NCBI GenBank assembly: GCA_965649825.1
Contig: OZ287695.1
Location: 2,108,001 to 2,172,000 of the forward strand
Direction: 5' to 3'
Length of the DNA: 64,000 nucleotides
Source: Penicillus capitatus
Taxonomy: Eukaryota > Chlorophyta
Shown here in pieces: positions 12,147 to 23,562 of this stretch. Every line of letters begins with the position of its first letter. Within the stretch, counting starts at the first letter, position 1. A program made the position numbers and the translations under genes. Below the pieces are notes generated by a model. That model did no database searches. It saw only the letters and a list, made by a program, of their open reading frames with translations, and was not told the origin of the DNA.

Positions 12147-13706
12147 ATGTCTTTCCGCCGCATTGGCACCTTCATCCTCCGACGCGATCTCCGCTTTCTT
12201 GGCGCGTTGACGGAGTCGTTGCCGTGCCATGTGGGCGACTCGGTGGTGGGAACGACGTGGATGACGCGACGTGGGAAGAAGACATACAAGGGCAAACTGA
12301 TCGACTGCCTCAAGAGTGAGATCCAATATGAAACGGACAACTACGAAACGGATCAGGTCAGGGCAAACGTCACATCAACAGATCTCAAACTTTGTGTAGT
12401 AGATGGTGAAGGACGGCCCACCTAACGACTTCACTCTGCTAGAAATGCAAGGCAGCGACGTGATTTTGCACAAGACACAGGACAATGAAGATATTACGAT
12501 CAAAGCTTCATTTGTGGAACAGGTAGGACGATGGTGATCTATGTGATGATGCTGTTATCCCTTTGATCGGATCGCACCTGAACAAACAAACACACAACTC
12601 TCGGTTTGTCTGTGAGCTGGTGTGTTTGTTTGTTCAGGTCTCCCGACTGTGGAAGTTTCTAAACGCGTCTATTCATCCATTACTGTCGCATGGGTATCGA
12701 AATTTCTCCTTGGGTTCTTTTCCGACAGTGGGCGTGAATCTCACCGGAAAACATTCGAAACTAAGAGTGCCGATGCATGTTTATCACCATCTCTCTTATC
12801 AGGCAATATCTCACTCTTTTTCCAAAACGAATGTGTGATCGACACCATGCATGACCCATGACGCTTTGTGCTGTGTAGCCGCTGCCGGAGAAAGAGAATC
12901 CAGAAGATCCCGATTCTGCCGTAAGTAGATGCAATACATGAGAGATTCGAGTGGGTGGGGAGGGGAGAGATCTCTGTGTCGTTTATATGGGGGTTGATTG
13001 CCTTTTTAGAGTTTCAAGCCCAAACCCATTCCTCTGCCCAATCGTTACCGTCCTTTGTTTCGTCATCCAACTCTCGGAAAGAAACGTCCGCGGAACTACA
13101 CCATTGTCCGAGATCCTTTCAAAGAGAATGTACGATTTGTTGTGCCCAAATGGATGGTCATTGGACCGGAGGGCAAACACCATCACACTTTTGGATGGAA
13201 TATTGGTCAAGCACCTCCTAAAGATCCGTTCTACGATCCCCCTATTCTGGAGGTCACACATCTCCCGTCCCATTCCCTCTCTCCACCCTCAACCATGTAA
13301 AGACGGCGATGATGTCCTGCATCTGTAGGTATCTCATACGATCATGCTGACAGCGACGATCCAGAAAAAGGGACAGCCCGAGCAGATGCTGTTAGAGTGC
13401 GAGACCGACGGCGGTTACATGTCGATCAACCATGTTGGTATGCAGAAAGCTTCAAGCGCTAGCGAGAGCTCTCATTACACTGGACCTGTACACATCCCTT
13501 TTCTCATTTCTATAGATATAGGTCTACTGTTTCAGGCCTTTGGAGAACTGGATGAAACACTCCAAGATACATTCAATAATTGGCTCGAAGAACGCGGCAT
13601 CGATGACGTTTTAGGCGACTATTTGGTTCAAAAGATCCACGATATTGAACAGCAGCACTATCAAGAATGGCTCCAAAAGACACAAGCTTTTGTGGAACAG
13701 GAATAA
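12147..13706 (+). CDS. MAM33-like: Mitochondrial p32/MAM33/C1QBP-family protein with an inserted segment
   Basis: Acidic mitochondrial matrix protein of the p32 family. The Arg-rich N-terminus (MSFRRIGTFILRRDLRFLG) looks like a presequence. After an intron ending in GTAGTAG near 12385, the exon with NDFTLLEMQGSDVILHK fits the first conserved p32 strand block. LTATIQKKGQPEQMLLEC and the C-terminal GELDETLQDTFNNWLEERGI to HYQEWLQKTQAF match the family C-terminus. Between these blocks an exon at about 13011-13250 adds some 80 residues (KPKPIPLPNRYRPLF ... PKDPFYDPP) I do not recognise, where usual members have an acidic loop. Phases at its borders agree (both phase 0). The interval 12522-12877 is long for an intron here and may hide another exon. 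Confidence 0.75.
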
Positions 13707-13835
13707 CCCTCCTCTCTTGATGCAATCATCGTTGTTTGATGGAGTTTATCATCATGAGAGACGGCCGACTCCTTATCTGCGCCATGCTCATCTAGCAAAA
13801 CGCGATCATGAACGTATAGGGTGCGAGATGTCACA

Positions 13836-14168
13836 TCATAAAGCGTCGACTGCTACGAGAATCGCAGCAGCCACGAGGACTCCTTTCATAAAAGAACTGC
13901 CGGAACTTATCAATGTGGAGAGATGAAATAAAGATAATTCTTCGGTGGCAACGGAGTCTTCTCTGTTGAGTGATTGGAATGAGGAAGGTGGCTCTGGCGA
14001 AGGAGTGCTTTCCAAGCATCGTTCTTCGTAGACGTGCACAGCAGAGAGGAAATCTCCACGAGCAGCTTTCCAGCATGAAAGAGCATCGTCGAAACTGGCA
14101 CCCGTTAGCGACATCAGACGATAGACGCTTCGGGGAACAGCCATCCGTCGATGCGATCCGCGAACCAT
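13836..14168 (-). CDS. Small UBA-like-domain protein with C-terminal membrane anchor (copy 1)
   Basis: 110 aa, intronless. Residues about 12-48 (RLMSLTGASFDDALSCW then DFLSAVHVYEE) look like the UBA-like fold of the TAP-C/p47 type: an MSLTG turn, conserved Ala positions and a final AVHVY helix. The C-terminus (FMKGVLVAAAILVAVDAL) is a single hydrophobic segment, so a tail-anchored protein is likely. The product of 49027-49416 has the same architecture and is a paralogue. The start at 14168 is 77 nt from the RRN3 start on the other strand. The function is unknown; ubiquitin binding is only inferred. Confidence 0.6.
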   Translation of the reverse strand: MVRGSHRRMAVPRSVYRLMSLTGASFDDALSCWKAARGDFLSAVHVYEERCLESTPSPEPPSSFQSLNREDSVATEELSLFHLSTLISSGSSFMKGVLVAAAILVAVDAL

Positions 14169-14245
14169 TGGCCACGAGATAGACAGAATAAAAATGTTGA
14201 CATTATAGCGCATTCTGGCATTAGCTTGCCGCCATACTTGCACCC

Positions 14246-16462
14246 ATGAAACGCGAAAGAAGCGATGCCGTCGTTTCTTCTGAGGAAATAGGAGAGAGAA
14301 GAGAACGGGAAAGACAGATCCTGAACTTGCGCCATCACCTGGTGGCGACTTTGAGAGATCACGTCTCAGGAAATAGTGCCTCCTATCAAGAGTGCATCTG
14401 CTAACAGGCCACATGTATCTATCGCCAGATGTATGTTTGTGCAGATTGGTGCAGGAAGTCCATGTGCTGTTGCATCATGTCGCGACACTAGACTGTCCAG
14501 CAGAGCAGCGCAAATTGCAGATTCTCTTGTCTTGTTTGGCAGGCTGCGCCTCAGAAATCGTTTCCAAACACCACAGTGCGCTCTGCAACGCGATTCTCGA
14601 CATTCCATTCATCACGCAGCCAAAGGTAGACCAGACACCACTATGCATCGTCAGATGTGTCCCTCTGGTCATGTCATCTGTAGACAGTGCAGAAGGCCTT
14701 GGTGGATGTCTTCCTGAACTGGATGCTGACAAACTGCTCGTTGATTCCGGGATGCTTGAGCTCATTGGCGATCTCATTGGTTCCATTCAAACCGTACAGC
14801 CCGATCAACGATCCATCGGAGAAGTGGACGATGCCTGAGCCATTGGCCGATACCCATCGTCTGATCTTGGATGTCGTCGATCAGGTGAAGCCAACACGAG
14901 ACGCTGTCACATCGAAGGCTGGCCTGCTTAGGTCTACGGAATGATTCCGCACGTCGCGTCACAGTTTCTAGGATCGCTTTCCGCAAAGCAGCCGTTCTGG
15001 ATGCGGCATTGCGAATCGCACTGTCTCTATCTCAGTGCGATTTTTCAAATCATGAAACGTCCGGTGGGGAAGAATTTTCAGGAGAAGCTCTGGTCCATGG
15101 TCGTTCATCACCTTCTGGATCTCGATGTCAATATCCATGCGAGCGATCTGGATCGCAGTTCTGACTTGGGCGGCGAAGTCGGTCTCTTTCATTGCGATCT
15201 CGGAGATGGATCAAAAGGATCTCCTGCATCCGATCAGCGCACACAGCAACTCGCAACATTGCTCACCGTTATGGACGCAATGATGGAGATCACGTTGGAG
15301 GAACTGGAAAACGGCGTGACGAAAGAGAATCGGGATCAAATGTGGAAGATCATGATGACGCTGTTCGATGCGTTGATGATCACGACACACGAAGCGCAGT
15401 TTGTGCATTTCCTGATTTTCTACCTCGTTCAGAAGAATCCACTGGAATGGACAGCCTGTTTCATAAGGAGGTGTCTCATCAGAGTGGAAGATGTATGGAC
15501 GGCTGCGCCCCTGCGGTCTGCCTACGCTTCCTACGTCGCCAGCTTTCTCTCAAGAGCAAAGTGTGCACCCCATGAGCTGCGGCTTCAGGGACTGGAAACA
15601 CTCATGAAGACCTGCGAAGCCTATGCCAAAAAAGAATCCGAAAAGAAGCGAGAGCTCAAGAAATGGACACAGAATCGACTCGCCAAAGAGAAGACGGCAT
15701 CTCTGAGTCCCCTTACACAACACGAAGTGCGTCATGGATGACACGTGCCTGTACCGAACAGACACTCTGTATGGCAGGTTTTCTACACATGCATGCAATC
15801 GTTGATGTATCTGCTGTGTTATGTGACACCATGGCATCTCCGCAAGGGCAATAGCACTTACGGCGGCCACGTCTCCCATTTGGATCAGGTGCATCACTCA
15901 GTCATCGTGCCGTTTGCTGAGACGTTGTTTTTCAGTTAAAGACACTGATTCAAGGAAGACTGAGTCCACTGCTCTACCATCCTTTGGATCCACTGAATCG
16001 CATTGACCCAGCCATTGCTGTTCAGTTTGCTGATCTCGTTGAGCAATTGAGCATCATCCGGTGTCGACATCTGATCGATATGGTGACGATCTGACGATGC
16101 CACGACCAGCAAAGTTCATCTCTGTGTCTGCAGACTCGGTTGTATCAAGACAAGAGCAAACTTCGTGCGTCTTTTGCTTTCGATCCTTATTGTCTGGGTC
16201 GATCCAGGTCGTATCTGAAACTGGAAGAAACGTACATAACGTGGAACGCAGTGAAGCGCTGTCTGCCAGACCAAGACACCGTCATCGAAGGTCGATTTCC
16301 AAGTAAGACAACCATGTGCCCCGCTCCTCTGTCAAACGGCGTTTAGATGAGGAAGAATTGCTGGAAGGGTGTTCTTGGGAGGACGATTTTTCTCCGGGAC
16401 ATTCCCTTTGCGCATCGGCGCCCATTCGGCGAGGCGATCCAACAGTTGACGGAATTCTTTGA
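14246..16462 (+). CDS. RRN3: RNA polymerase I initiation factor RRN3/TIF-IA
   Basis: Bridges RNA polymerase I to rDNA promoters. Start MKRERSDAVV at 14246; the first intron (GTGCATCTGCTAAC... to GTGCAG, about 14390-14440) joins YQE to LVQEVHVLLHHV. Later blocks follow the HEAT-repeat family in order: DIPFITQPK, LVPFKPYSP, TMPEPLADTHRLILDVVDQ, a long exon with LFDALMITTHEAQFVHFL and LRSAYASYVASFLSRAK, then FYTCMQSLMYLLCY, and the diagnostic C-terminal FAFDPYCLGRS. The intron at 14885-14931 contains CTGTCACATCG. The last exon gives an acidic tail (EEELLEGCSWEDDFSPG) as in other RRN3 proteins, ending at TGA 16460-16462. It is convergent with the coiled-coil gene. Confidence 0.9.
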
Positions 16463-16549
16463 GGGATAACAAGAGAGGCTGCACGCAGAGAGAGAAAGAC
16501 GCATTTTATGGATCCATCTATTGCAACACGATCATCCTATATAATCGCA

Positions 16550-19500
16550 TCACGGCCGCCATTTCTGCGAAACCTTTGAGCTCTCGTCTCGCCGCAGAAA
16601 CTCCGCGAGTCGTGGCGAATACTTCCCACTCTTCATTCTCTGTCTGGCCACCACATCATGGGCAGCCGTTTTCGAAGACAGATGCTTGCTGTGCTTTTCC
16701 CGGTTCTCCTTCACCACGCCACTCGCCCAATCGCCATACCGATTCAGTAATGTACTGTTCTCGTGGCGCAGCGTATCTGCCTTCTGTCTCATCACAGCAT
16801 AAGCATCTTTGGCCGATTGGGCTTCGGAAACGGCACGTTCGATCGATAGATGTGAAGCAGAGAGATCCGATTCGAGGTGTTTGTTGCGCTCGACACTGCG
16901 CTCGAGATTCTTTTGGATGCATTTGCGGGAGGCCTCTTCGGCTTCCATAGCAGCGACGAGATCCTCGATCATTTTGCTTTTCTCTCCTAGTTTTAGCTTC
17001 AACTCAGCAACGGCGTTTTCTTTCTCTTGGAGATCTCGCCGTCTCTGCGTCTCATTCTCTCTCTTTTCTTCCATCGTCGACTGGAGTGTCATTTCTTTCT
17101 CGGCCACGAGGGCAGACAGTCGCGAGATCTCTTTCTTTATCACTGTGATTTTGTCCTTTGCCTCCACGAGCTGCTCCTGAGCACGTGCCGCTTCATCGTG
17201 ACTCCGTTCTTTCTCAGCCGTCGACTCCGAGATCTAACACCGACAGAAACTGTCTCTATGCAAGCTCGAGATCCAAAGCACTTGGCGTTTGAATTTTTCT
17301 CTCTCTGTGTTATGCGATTCTTGCGTCGCCTTGAGCTGACCCGTGAGCGAACGTAATGTCTCGCTGAACTGATGGATCTGAGCATCCCTCTCGGCGATCT
17401 CCTCCGACGATCTCTCAAGAACACTCGTCTTTTCATCCTCACTGACCTCCAACTGCATCGCACCGCTTCAAATGATCATCTCTGAGCCACTCTATTTATC
17501 ACCTTTTTTCTCAGATGTTTGATTTCTTCCCTGAGATGCACACATTGTAAGGCCTCTCGCTGCAAATCCTCTTCCATCTCCGTCATCCTCTCGCCATAAG
17601 ATGCCGCGTTCTGTTTCAGGCGTTGTTCTTGGAAGGAAAGCTGATCCTACAGCAGACAACGCACGCGTGAGCTCGTTTGGCACATCGCGGTCATAGCTCA
17701 GTGGGAGAGCGTCAGACTGAAGATCTGAAGGCCCCGTGATCGATCCACGGTGACCGCATCCTTTTCGTCACGCACTTTTGTCCTTTTCAATTCCTCCTGC
17801 CCGTCTTCAACTTCTCGCGTCTGCTGTTTGCAACGCCCCTCCACCAAACTCAGTTCGTTCTTGAGATTCGACCATTTGGCATGGAGAGACTCCTTCTCTC
17901 GCAGCGTCTCCTCTTGCACGTCACTCAGAGCAGCGACCTCCGTCTGAACCTCCTTCAATGATTTCTTGAGGTTACGGATCTCAGCCATATATGCTGTCTC
18001 CTTCTTCTAAACACAAACCGTAGAGCTGCACATCTATGGATCGACAGTGCAGATCTCGAAGTTATACTTTACTGTCATGTTTTATGCCTTCGAGCTTTGT
18101 CTTGGTCTCGGCAGACCATTCCGATTCCTTCCGCTTGTGATCGTGAACCGACATCTCGTGCTTCTCTTTGAGTCGGACGTGTTGTTTCAGCAAATCTCGA
18201 TGCGCTTCTCTCTCGTTCTTTAAAGACTGTTTGAGATCCTTCGTCTCCTCTTCGAGATGGATCTTCTCTTTTTGCAGAGATGCTGTGAGAGATTGAGAGG
18301 CTTCGACTTCACTGGCCAATCGCTTGGCCTCACTCTTTTCCCCAGAAATGATGTGACATTCTTTTACGTTGGATGCTATTGTACCTGATGTTTGGCAACG
18401 AGGAGACGTTCTTGGCTCAGAAAATCGTGGACGGTGTCGATCTCTTCCTCCATGACGTTTCTTCGCTCTTCGCTCGATTCCAGTTCCCGTTGAAGACGGC
18501 AGCATCGTGCCTCACTCTCTTTGCTTCGTTCTAAACAGTGTGATGCAGCTTCATTTTAAGTAAGAGGCATCTTCTCACACCTTTTTCCTGAGCTTCTCCG
18601 GACTGTCGTGCCTGGCACTCTTTTGTTAATTGTTGTGCTTTGAGTGTCAGTGCATTGACAGTGCCTTCCAAATACGTGCTTCGATTGCTGAGCTGCTCAC
18701 ACTCTTTCTTGATTTCGTGAAGCCTGAATCAAACTCTCTTCACAGAAGGTGATGCAAATTGGCGCCGACTTCTGTGTGCGTTCCTTAAGCATCGCGCCGC
18801 TTTCTGCCAGCTGTTCCGTGAGATGTCGACATGTGACATGCTGCCGCTGCATCTCCTCTGCTTGTCGCGTTGCCTGTTCTCTGATCTGATCACATTCTTT
18901 TTCGACCAAGACCAAACGATCGGTCTTCGCTTTATCATCTGCCTCGAGCCTCAGCCTCAGACAATGCTCATCGCGAAGCCTGTAACGATATGCACATCTT
19001 TCTCTGCGACGGCAAGAATCCGGTTTGCAGCTGTAGACCTTCTTTGCAGTTCCTTGAGACGGTCATCGTGTGTCTTCAGTGCCGCTCTCAGCGCCGTCTG
19101 TCCCTTCTCCATTCAAACACGCTGACCGTTCGTTTGCGATGATCACCTCCTCTTCTGCTTTTGCAGAGAGATCGTTTGTCAACGTCTGCAGATCCTGTTC
19201 AAACCGTGCTCTTTCCTGCATCACACAGAGCCTCTCTCACGATGAGCGTCCAAATGCCTGCAATGGTCGAGAGACCGTTTTTTGATCCGTTTTCAGTCGA
19301 AGGAGCTCTTTTGCCAATGCCTCGTTCGCCGTTACCAGATCCTGCATCATTAGAGATCCCATCTCCTGTATGCCGCACACCAGAGCCTACTGAAATCGTA
19401 TTGTCTTTGTAAGCATTCCATCGATTTTGCAGGTCCTTATCAAAGGCTCGCTGTCCTCCTTTTAACAGATAGTTTTTTGGATGGAAGGAATGGCTAGGAC

Positions 19501-19720
19501 AGGCAACTGCCAGCGCTTTTCTCTTTTTATCTTCAACACCCACCGCGACAGCATTCTCATGACAGTCCCTCATCATGTCCCTACCATGAGACATGGAATG
19601 CTCTTGTGCTTCTGCCGTTTCATGGACACCATCTGAGGTCGGTATCACCAGGACTCTATCCCCAGAGACAGCCACCTTTACCGACGTCCCCGTCATCATG
19701 AACACCGCCACTCGATTCAA
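16550..19720 (-). CDS. Long coiled-coil protein, multi-exon
   Basis: Exons on the minus strand encode nearly continuous Glu/Lys/Gln/Leu heptads: AEKEMTLQSTMEEKREN and DDQLSFQEQRLKQN types near 17.0-17.6 kb, NLKKSLKEVQTEVAAL at about 17.95 kb, SLKNEREAHRDLLKQH at about 18.2 kb, and DLVTANEALAKELLRLK at about 19.3 kb. The most N-terminal piece (VKVAVSGDRVLVIPT, about 19.68 kb) is globular-looking. I cannot assign a family; a cytoskeletal, centrosomal or Golgi scaffold would fit. One intron (about 17640-17755) contains a tRNA-Phe on the other strand, and one (19366-19390) would be only 25 nt. The 5' end is uncertain; the THF1 start at 19866 limits it. Confidence 0.65.
17687..17758 (+). tRNA. trnF(GAA): tRNA-Phe (anticodon GAA)
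   Basis: A 72-nt cloverleaf reads directly: acceptor GCGGTCA/TGACCGC (7 bp perfect), D-arm GCTC/GAGC with loop AGTGGGA, anticodon arm TCAGA/TCTGA with loop CTGAAGA (anticodon GAA), 5-nt variable loop AGGCC, T-arm CCGTG/CACGG with loop ATCGATC, discriminator A, no encoded CCA. The T-loop starts with A rather than the usual T54. It lies antisense inside an intron of the coiled-coil gene. Confidence 0.95.
17762..17765 (+). terminator. Pol III terminator of the tRNA-Phe gene
   Basis: A TTTT run starts 4 nt after the tRNA 3' end, the minimal RNA polymerase III terminator. Confidence 0.65.
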
Positions 19721-19865
19721 GACGTCATTTCATTTAGGACATCTCCCTCAATGCATCTCATTCTCTCATCAAGATTCAGCACAGTCGGCCAAAAAAGAGA
19801 AGGCGCGTGCACGGGTGCGATCGTGTGTTGGAACTGGATCGACTTGACGCGTGGTCACCTCGAGG

Positions 19866-20915
19866 ATGATGCATCTTCGATATCTGTCGACTGCCCAGAC
19901 GTCAGGCATCGTTGGGCGCAGGTCGTCCCCTCTCTGTACTGCAGCTTCCAATCCTGTCCTTCAGAGCGTTTCGGGCCTTTCAGGCACGACGCCAACGCGA
20001 ACGTCGTTCCAATGCTGCCCTACATCTGATCTTGACGGCCACGCGGCAGGGTAATGCCATCCCGTCTGCGATGCTGCTCTCCTAAACCCTGATTGGACAC
20101 AGAGCCATTTTCGCCACCGACGGTCTCGGAAACAAAAACACGCTTCGCTGGGTTACATACCGCACCGATCCCCGCCGTGTACAGCACGGTCGTGTTGGAA
20201 CTGCTCGTTCAACATCACTTTATGCGCTACAACAAAAAATACAAATACGATCCGGTACATCCCATTTCTTCAGTCCATTGCTCTTCATGCTTCTCTGCCT
20301 GTCCTCAGATTTTTGCACTGGGCTTTGTCAGTGCCTTTGATCAGATATTGGATGGATTTGATGCGCCTTCGAAGGATGACATCTTCTCGGCCTATCTAAA
20401 GAGCTTAGATGAAGATCCGTCAAAGTTCCGGAACGATGCCACCCGTCTCGAAGGGGCCTGTCAGGAGGTGAATGGAAATCTGGATGACCTTCTTTCTCAA
20501 GAGAACTCAAACAGCAATCTCTTGAAATCCTCTCTGACGGGGATTGCAGAGAATGCAAAGAATGGAGAGTTCTATTACACCAAGTTCTTTGCCATCGGTC
20601 TCTTCCGAGTCCTCGAGCTCACAGGTGACAACCTCTTCCCCTCTATTCGCCTCTCACATGGTGTTGTCAGGGTTTAAGGATCCTAAAGCGCTGGAACGGC
20701 TTGTGAGTGTGATCAACGGCAATTTGGAATTCGTCAATCGAGATTTGAAACTGTACAAGAATATTCTGACGCGTCTCTCTGCAGCCAAGGAGATGATGAG
20801 GGAAGTAACGGAGCGCGAACAGAAGAGATCGGCCGAGAGAGAAGCTAGTAGGGTGACAAATAATGATTCCACGAAAACAGAAGAAGGCAAGACCGATGTT
20901 TCGGAACAAATGTGA
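19866..20915 (+). CDS. THF1: Plastid THF1/Psb29 (thylakoid formation 1)
   Basis: Plastid protein needed for thylakoid organisation and photosystem II/FtsH homeostasis. PPTVSETKTRF, AVYSTVVLELLVQHHFMRYN, YKYDP joined to IFALGFVSAFDQILDGF, YYTKFFAIGLFRVLEL and LYKNILTRLSAAKEMMREVTERE follow the family from end to end. Introns follow YDP (GTACATCCC..., about 20255-20310) and ELTG (GTGACAACC..., about 20623-20670). The best N-terminus starts at ATG 19866 (MMHLRYLSTAQTSG), uses a 43-nt intron GTCGTCCCC...CTTCAG, and gives an Arg/Ala/Ser-rich transit-like peptide in phase with EPFSPPTV. Divergent from the coiled-coil gene. This gene is a main reason to call the organism an alga. Confidence 0.88.
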
Positions 20916-21317
20916 GTGGGGGTTCTCTGTGAAAAGACGGACGGCTCATATTTAGAACATTCTTCATGAGAGACGATGATTTTTGGATGGGCCGCTTTAT
21001 TTGATAAATATTCCATTCTCCTGTCTCGCAGCTGCAAAGCCGCCATCCAAAAACAGACAGATCTCTCACGCACGCGCATTTCCAATGATAGCTCACTCCT
21101 GAGAACTGCAGGAGGACAGTGTGGCCTAAGACCTCTCTCCACCCTTGACAGCAAGAGCGTATAATTGGACAGGGGATCGTCTGAGTCCGGCTGCGATCGC
21201 CCTGCAGTTTCTCGACTGTTCTGCGCCGCATCGACGGCGTTTGTTCTAAATTGCCGTCGCCATTTTTCGTTGGTTCGTGCGTTTTAATGCTTGTCATTCT
21301 CCACCATCGATACAGAG

Positions 21318-23531
21318 ATGCTAGACGAGCGAGAAGGAGAACGATCGCTGTTGGAAGAGACCACGCCATCTCAGCGTCGCCATGGCATGCGTGTTACTTT
21401 CTCTGTGCGCCTTGCCTCGACGTCTTTTCACTCAAGTCGACATTCGCTTTGCAGAATCTCGAGTACTTTCTTCCTTCCAACATCAAACGTGGAGAAACGG
21501 CCACTGTCCTGAAGAAGATGTCCGGATATTTCAACCCGAATGAAATGACAGCTCTGGTCTGACATGATCTCACCGGAGACAACAACACGACGTGAGGACT
21601 GCTTTGTGCTAGATGGGCCCTAGCGGATGCGGAAAATCGATTCTGATGGATGTGTTGGCCGGAAGACGTACCCGAGGAACACTGCAGGGAGCGATTCGAT
21701 ATGATGGACGAACACCGTCACAAGGATTCCTCCACTGGTGTACGGGATATGTCGAGCAGTTCAGCACCTTGATTGAGAACTTGACCGTGTTCGAGATGCT
21801 CATGTACACAGCAGAACTGAAAGTAAAACACCGACGGACCTCGGCAGCATTTGATCCGTCCTTGATTCAGCGCCCGTTGGATGAATCCTTGTCGAGCAAA
21901 GAACAGGCCGTGATGGATTTGATCGACCGTTTGGCACTGACATCGTGTAAAAACAGCCGAATCGGAGATCCGCACTTGGATCGGGGCATCTCCGGAGGAG
22001 AGGTCACTCGATGCTACACAATAGGGGTCGCCTAGAGAGTGTGTATGGCGGGTAGGGAAAGAGAGTCAACATCGGCATTGGATTGATCACGAACCCCCGA
22101 GTGCTGTACATAGACGAACCTGTTTCTGGACTCGATTCCTACACAGCAAATGAGGTGAGGCCATGGAATGGAAAAGAGAAGAGAGTTGGAACGTTTGCTG
22201 CACACAGGTGACGGAACTGATCCATAGTCTCGCCTGCGATGGAACCACCGTCTGTGCCACCCTGCATTCCCCAACGCCCTTCACCTTTCGCCTCTTTGAT
22301 CGCATTCTTCTGCTCGTTCAAGGAACCATGGTCTTCTTCGGCGGACGAGGTGTCACATCACACGCCGCCAATGAGAGAGGCTGCGATCGATGTGAATGTA
22401 GAGGAGATCGTTGGGTACTTTGAGAGTCTGGCTGTCGGGTCACGTCATCCCTCCCAGAGTGTTGCTGAATGGTTGACGGAGATCATCGTCAAGGCAGACC
22501 AGGAAGACACAACGCCTGTACTCATTGAAGGCTATCGGCATTCTCAGCTACGTACACAGACAGAAAGCCATACCACGATGTCCTCCCCCTCTGCCGAGAT
22601 GCGAGAAGAGAATGGACAGATGGTGCAAGAGAATATCTACAAGCAGAAACCCTTCTGGTTTTCTCTGAAGATACTGATCCGCTACCGTGCTGTCAAAAAT
22701 CTCTCGAGTCTTTCTTTCTGGTTGACTCGGAGCATCGACAAGAGCGTCATCGTCCTTCTGCTCTGTACACTCTACTACAGTCTGGGAGATAACATCACGC
22801 CCAACAACTACTTCGAGCTTTCGGCATTGATGTTCATCTGGTCAACATTCTCAGCAACGGGCGCTCTGGTTTATGTCCCTCGATTGGTGGTCGAACGATG
22901 GGTGTTCTATCGAGAGCAGCGCGATGGACTGTATCCTGTGCTCTCGTATTTTCTCATCAAGATCCTCGAAGAGATGATGGTGGCTGTGGTGCTGTCCGTG
23001 CTCTTCTGCTACATTCTGTGGTCTTGCATCCATCTACAGGGCAGTCTCCTACGATTCATACTCACCTTCTTTGGCATGTTTGCCTCCAGCATTCTACTGT
23101 CCTTATTCTTTGGGGCAATTGCGCCCAACATGGACATTGCTAATGCTCTATTCCCCTGCTATATGATGACCCTTATGTTCTATGCTGGCTATCTGCTGTT
23201 GCCTGACGACATACCGAACTACTTGGTCTGGTATTCAAAACTGGATTTCCTTAAGTACTGCTACGGTGCGCTGATGGCAAACCAATTCAAAAGCGATGTC
23301 AAACTGGAAGGAGCAGCAATCTACTTCACACGTAAGCATCTCTGCCATCTCGAATGGTCCATCCACTAAGTGTGATTGTGTGTCTATCCAGCGAGGGATT
23401 TTCTGGACAACCTTGGTCTGGGCGATTTCGACGAAGATTGGTACGTCGGAATTCTCTATCTCTTTTCGACCGGCTTCGGTATCCTTGCATACTCGGCCAT
23501 GCGTTTCGTTAGATACGAGCGCAAGAAATGA
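21318..23531 (+). CDS. ABCG: ABC transporter, ABCG half-transporter
   Basis: NBD-TMD half-transporter of the ABCG/WBC family that exports lipids or hydrophobic compounds. Walker A GPSGCGKSILMDVLAGR (about 21617), signature ISGGE interrupted by an intron of 5' end GTCACTCG then RVNIG, Walker B VLYIDEPVSGLDSYTA, H-loop region ATLHSP. Six membrane segments lie in the second half (for example ILLSLFFGAIAPNMDIANAL). Introns: about 21401-21452; 22350-22401 (GTGTCACATCA..., 52 nt), whose removal restores VFFGGREEIVGYF; and 23331-23391 near the C-terminus. Start MLDEREGERS at 21318 has no in-frame Met before it. Ends 31 nt from the convergent cardiolipin synthase. Confidence 0.9.
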
Positions 23532-23562
23532 GAGTCCGTTCTCTCTATCACATAAGAGTGAT

